A stretch of DNA of 9,108 bases, from NCBI GenBank assembly GCA_050124775.1, contig JASFEP010000167.1:1-9108 (forward strand). Direction: 5' to 3'. This DNA is from WTAW01 sp050124775. GTDB lineage: Bacteria; Acidobacteriota; Aminicenantia; Aminicenantales; Aminicenantaceae. The translations under genes were made by a program, and so were the position numbers. The notes under the pieces were generated by a model. The model saw nothing but the letters and a program-made list of their open reading frames with translations, was not told the DNA's origin and ran no database searches. Positions 7,570-9,108 of this stretch are shown in pieces. Numbering within the stretch: the first letter of the stretch is position 1; the number at the start of each line of letters is the position of its first letter.

Positions 7570-7919
7570 AAAAAGATTTTTTGATATTCCTAAAGCATAT
7601 TCTGGAATCTATTGAGCTTATCGAAGACTACACAAAGGATACAACTGAAAAGGAATTTCTAGGTAATCCGCAACAATAAGATGCCGTAATTCGCAGAATC
7701 GAGATCATTGGCGAAGCTATCAAAAACATTCCCGTTGAATTCAAGAATAAACATTACGATATTCCATGGAAAGCGATTTCAGGAATGAGAGATATTCTTA
7801 TTCATGAATATTTTGGGATCGATCTTAAACTTACTTGGAGGGTTGTTAAGCTTAGGATCCCCAAACTAAAAGATAAAATTCTTGATATTAAAAAGGAGCT
7901 GGAAAGAGAAGCATTATAG
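7566..7919 (+). pseudogene. HepT-like HEPN (DUF86) toxin gene with in-frame ochre codon
   Basis: A GTG start at 7566, overlapping the MntA stop and preceded by AAGAGG (7553-7558), opens a frame of 118 codons, the normal size for HepT-type HEPN RNases. The translation reads MKKDFLIFLKHILESIELIE and continues, but codon 38 is TAA (7677-7679), just before DAVIRRIEIIGEAIKNIP. In relatives a glutamine usually precedes DAVIRR, so a single C-to-T change in CAA or CAG-like context would explain the stop. The catalytic RX4HXY motif is intact behind the stop as R75, H80 and Y82 (GMRDILIHEYF), the tyrosine being the expected AMPylation site. Reading frame and family residues are kept after the stop, which suggests recent inactivation. 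The nearest in-frame ATG (7785) would yield only 44 residues, so rescue by restart is unlikely. Confidence 0.85.
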
Positions 7920-7959
7920 TCGATATACACGGCCATTTTGGAGAGTTTAAAGAAGTTGG

Positions 7960-7983
7960 GTGGGGTGAGTGAGGGGTCTCGAA
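7960..7983 (-). repeat. Putative attachment site inside the tRNA-His 3' end
   Basis: This is the partner of the 24-bp repeat at 2973-2996, exact and in the same orientation. It begins one base beyond the tRNA CCA end and reaches into the T loop, a common crossover region for integrases that target tRNA 3' ends. It is the copy that keeps the tRNA gene complete. Confidence 0.72.
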
Positions 7984-8038
7984 CCCCCAACCTCTGGATC
8001 CACAGTCCAGTGCTCTAACCTGTTGAGCTACACTCACC
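7961..8038 (-). tRNA. tRNA-His (anticodon GTG)
   Basis: A complete cloverleaf reads on the minus strand. The acceptor stem GTGAGTG (8031-8037) pairs with CACTCAC (7965-7971). The D arm is GCTC/GAGC with a GG in the loop. The anticodon stem CTGGA/TCCAG encloses CTGTGGA, giving anticodon GTG. The T stem GGGGG/CCCCT, with one G-U pair, encloses TTCGAGA. The 3' CCA is encoded (7961-7963). Two histidine identity features are present: discriminator C73 (7964) and an encoded extra G at -1 (8038). It is convergent with the HEPN pseudogene and codirectional with era. Confidence 0.96.
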
Positions 8039-8055
8039 ACAAATTGGATTTCAAG

Positions 8056-8084
8056 ATTTTCGCATCAAACGCCTTTAATGTCAA
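8056..8084 (-). promoter_or_regulatory. Promoter of tRNA-His
   Basis: On the minus strand TTGACA (8079-8084) and GAAAAT (8056-8061) are separated by 17 bp. Transcription would begin about 10 nt before the tRNA 5' end, a normal leader for a tRNA gene. Confidence 0.5.
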
Positions 8085-8186
8085 TACTTTGGTCCACCAC
8101 ATCCTTTCATCTCATCTGGTTTATCGTCGTACATTACTTGTCAATAATATTTCCACAGAACTCAGTTTATTAAAAATATGACTGCT

Positions 8187-8237
8187 AGTTATAAAAAATT
8201 CGATTTTTGTGATTTTTTATAACTTTGAGTTATAAAA
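8187..8237. repeat. Three-arm AT-rich inverted/direct repeat between era and tRNA-His
   Basis: The 10-mer AGTTATAAAA occurs at 8187-8196 and 8228-8237, with its exact reverse complement at 8215-8224. The left and middle arms extend to a perfect 13-bp stem (8187-8199 with 8212-8224, loop 12 nt). The middle and right arms can instead make a 10-bp stem with a TTG loop. The two foldings exclude each other. It could be a terminator for era, a switchable RNA structure, or three operator copies. It lies in a 289-bp gene-free gap, and apart from the tRNA promoter I see nothing else there. Confidence 0.6.
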
Positions 8238-8327
8238 TCAAAATTTCGTCTTTCCATCGTGATACAAAGAGCACAACTATGGAATTAGAATCTGGGGTTT
8301 TAAGAAAGAAATAGTTGATGTAGACTA

Positions 8328-9108
8328 TTATTGTCTTTCGATGAGATCGAGCACATTGGCCTTGTCGCGCCAGCGTTCTTTGACCTTGACCTGCAGGTCG
8401 AGGAAGATCTTTGCATCCAAGATCTTCTCCATTTCTTTGCGGGCCTCGATACCGACGGCCTTGATCAGGCTGCCGTGCCTGCCGATGATGATCTTGCGAT
8501 GGTTGTCCTTTTCCACAAAGATCGTAGCCTTCAAATACTTCAAACTTCGCTTTTTCGGGTGTTTCTCCATAACGCCCCGGTCTTCGATCGTGTCGATGTA
8601 GACCGCCGTTACGAAAGGCAGCTCTTCCCGCACATGGCTCAGGATCTTTTCCCGGATGATCTCGGAGAGCAGAAAACGCTCGGATTGGCGGGAGATATCA
8701 TCATCGGCGTAGGTCTTATCCGTCTCGGGGAGGAATTTGTAGATCATATCCTCAAGAACACCCACATTCGTGCCTTTTAGCGCTGAAATCGGAATAATTT
8801 CCTTAAAGTCCATCAGGTCCTTGTATTTATCGATGATGACGAGAACCTTTTCTTTTTTTATGATGTCGACCTTATTGATGAGTAGAAATACGGGTGTTGT
8901 GATATCTTTGAGTGTGTCGATGACGAATTGGTCGCCGTGTCCGAATTTAAGGGAGGCATCGATAAGCAGGCAGAGAAGATCAGAGGTCTCCAACGATGAA
9001 TAAACGATATTCATCATGCGTTTGTTCAATTTGTGGAGGGGTTTGTGGATACCGGGATTGTCGACGAAAACGATCTGTCCCTTTTCAGTCGTCTTCATGC
9101 CAAGGATG
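8328..9108 (-). CDS. era: GTPase Era, 5' end cut by the window edge
   Basis: Essential ribosome-assembly GTPase that binds the 3' end of 16S rRNA and helps mature the 30S subunit. About 259 C-terminal residues are visible. The frame stays open to the window edge (ILG before the methionine at 9098), so that methionine is internal. It sits where Era proteins normally read I-x-G-I/M before the G3 region, and the G1 and G2 motifs lie outside the window. Visible motifs are G3 as DNPGIHKP (canonical Era has DTPG), G4 NKVD, G5 SALKG, and the C-terminal KH domain with its GxxG loop as GRHG in IIIGRHGSLIKAVG, followed by the usual end VKVKERWRD. Length and order match a roughly 300-residue Era. It is backbone sequence, codirectional with tRNA-His. 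Confidence 0.95.
   Translation of the reverse strand, partial: ILGMKTTEKGQIVFVDNPGIHKPLHKLNKRMMNIVYSSLETSDLLCLLIDASLKFGHGDQFVIDTLKDITTPVFLLINKVDIIKKEKVLVIIDKYKDLMDFKEIIPISALKGTNVGVLEDMIYKFLPETDKTYADDDISRQSERFLLSEIIREKILSHVREELPFVTAVYIDTIEDRGVMEKHPKKRSLKYLKATIFVEKDNHRKIIIGRHGSLIKAVGIEARKEMEKILDAKIFLDLQVKVKERWRDKANVLDLIERQ

Noticed and set aside
8281..8316. Plus-strand frame MELESGVLRKK as a small gene
   Set aside because: Eleven codons, no convincing ribosome binding site and no context.
8331..9003. Long plus-strand frames opposite era
   Set aside because: They are shadows of the era coding frame on the other strand and show no family resemblance.
1..9108. CRISPR array or phage genes
   Set aside because: No regularly spaced repeats and no structural, packaging or recombinase frames are visible.

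Overview
The window looks like a chromosomal segment from an anaerobic, mid-GC bacterium. The clues are a tungsten-type aldehyde ferredoxin oxidoreductase (AOR) with a Tat-type ferredoxin, and a zinc-ribbon/Hanks kinase/TPR protein of a kind common in Aminicenantes, Acidobacteriota and deltaproteobacterial lineages. The taxonomic guess is inference only; no 16S or other decisive marker is present.

Layout. (1) Positions 85-2891, + strand: a two-gene redox operon with a Tat-leader protein carrying 16 cysteines for four [4Fe-4S] clusters and an AOR-family oxidoreductase, resembling the E. coli YdhY/YdhV pair. A 15-codon micro-ORF sits between them. (2) Positions 2892-3215: a gene-poor stretch that holds a 24-bp copy of the 3' end of tRNA-His, a helically phased 9-bp direct repeat and a promoter for the next gene. 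(3) Positions 3216-6323, +: a 1035-residue membrane-anchored Ser/Thr kinase with an N-terminal zinc ribbon and a long C-terminal TPR region. (4) Positions 6560-7102, -: a lipoprotein with a SnoaL-like fold. (5) Positions 7288-7919, +: a MntA-like nucleotidyltransferase antitoxin followed by a HepT-like HEPN toxin gene interrupted by an in-frame TAA. (6) Positions 7961-8038, -: an intact tRNA-His (GTG) with its own promoter. (7) Positions 8039-8327: intergenic DNA with a three-arm AT-rich repeat. (8) Positions 8328 to the right edge, -: the era GTPase gene, cut by the window at its 5' end.

The main structural observation is that the last 24 bp of the tRNA-His region (7960-7983) recur exactly, in the same orientation, at 2973-2996, 4,987 bp away. 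An intact tRNA gene at one end and a remnant of its 3' end at the other is the classic footprint of site-specific integration. The kinase, lipoprotein and MntA/HepT genes would then be the cargo of a roughly 5-kb island inserted between the redox operon and the tRNA-His/era neighbourhood. No integrase is visible inside it, and the toxin gene is broken, so the island looks decayed or mobilised in trans. The redox operon and era would be host backbone.
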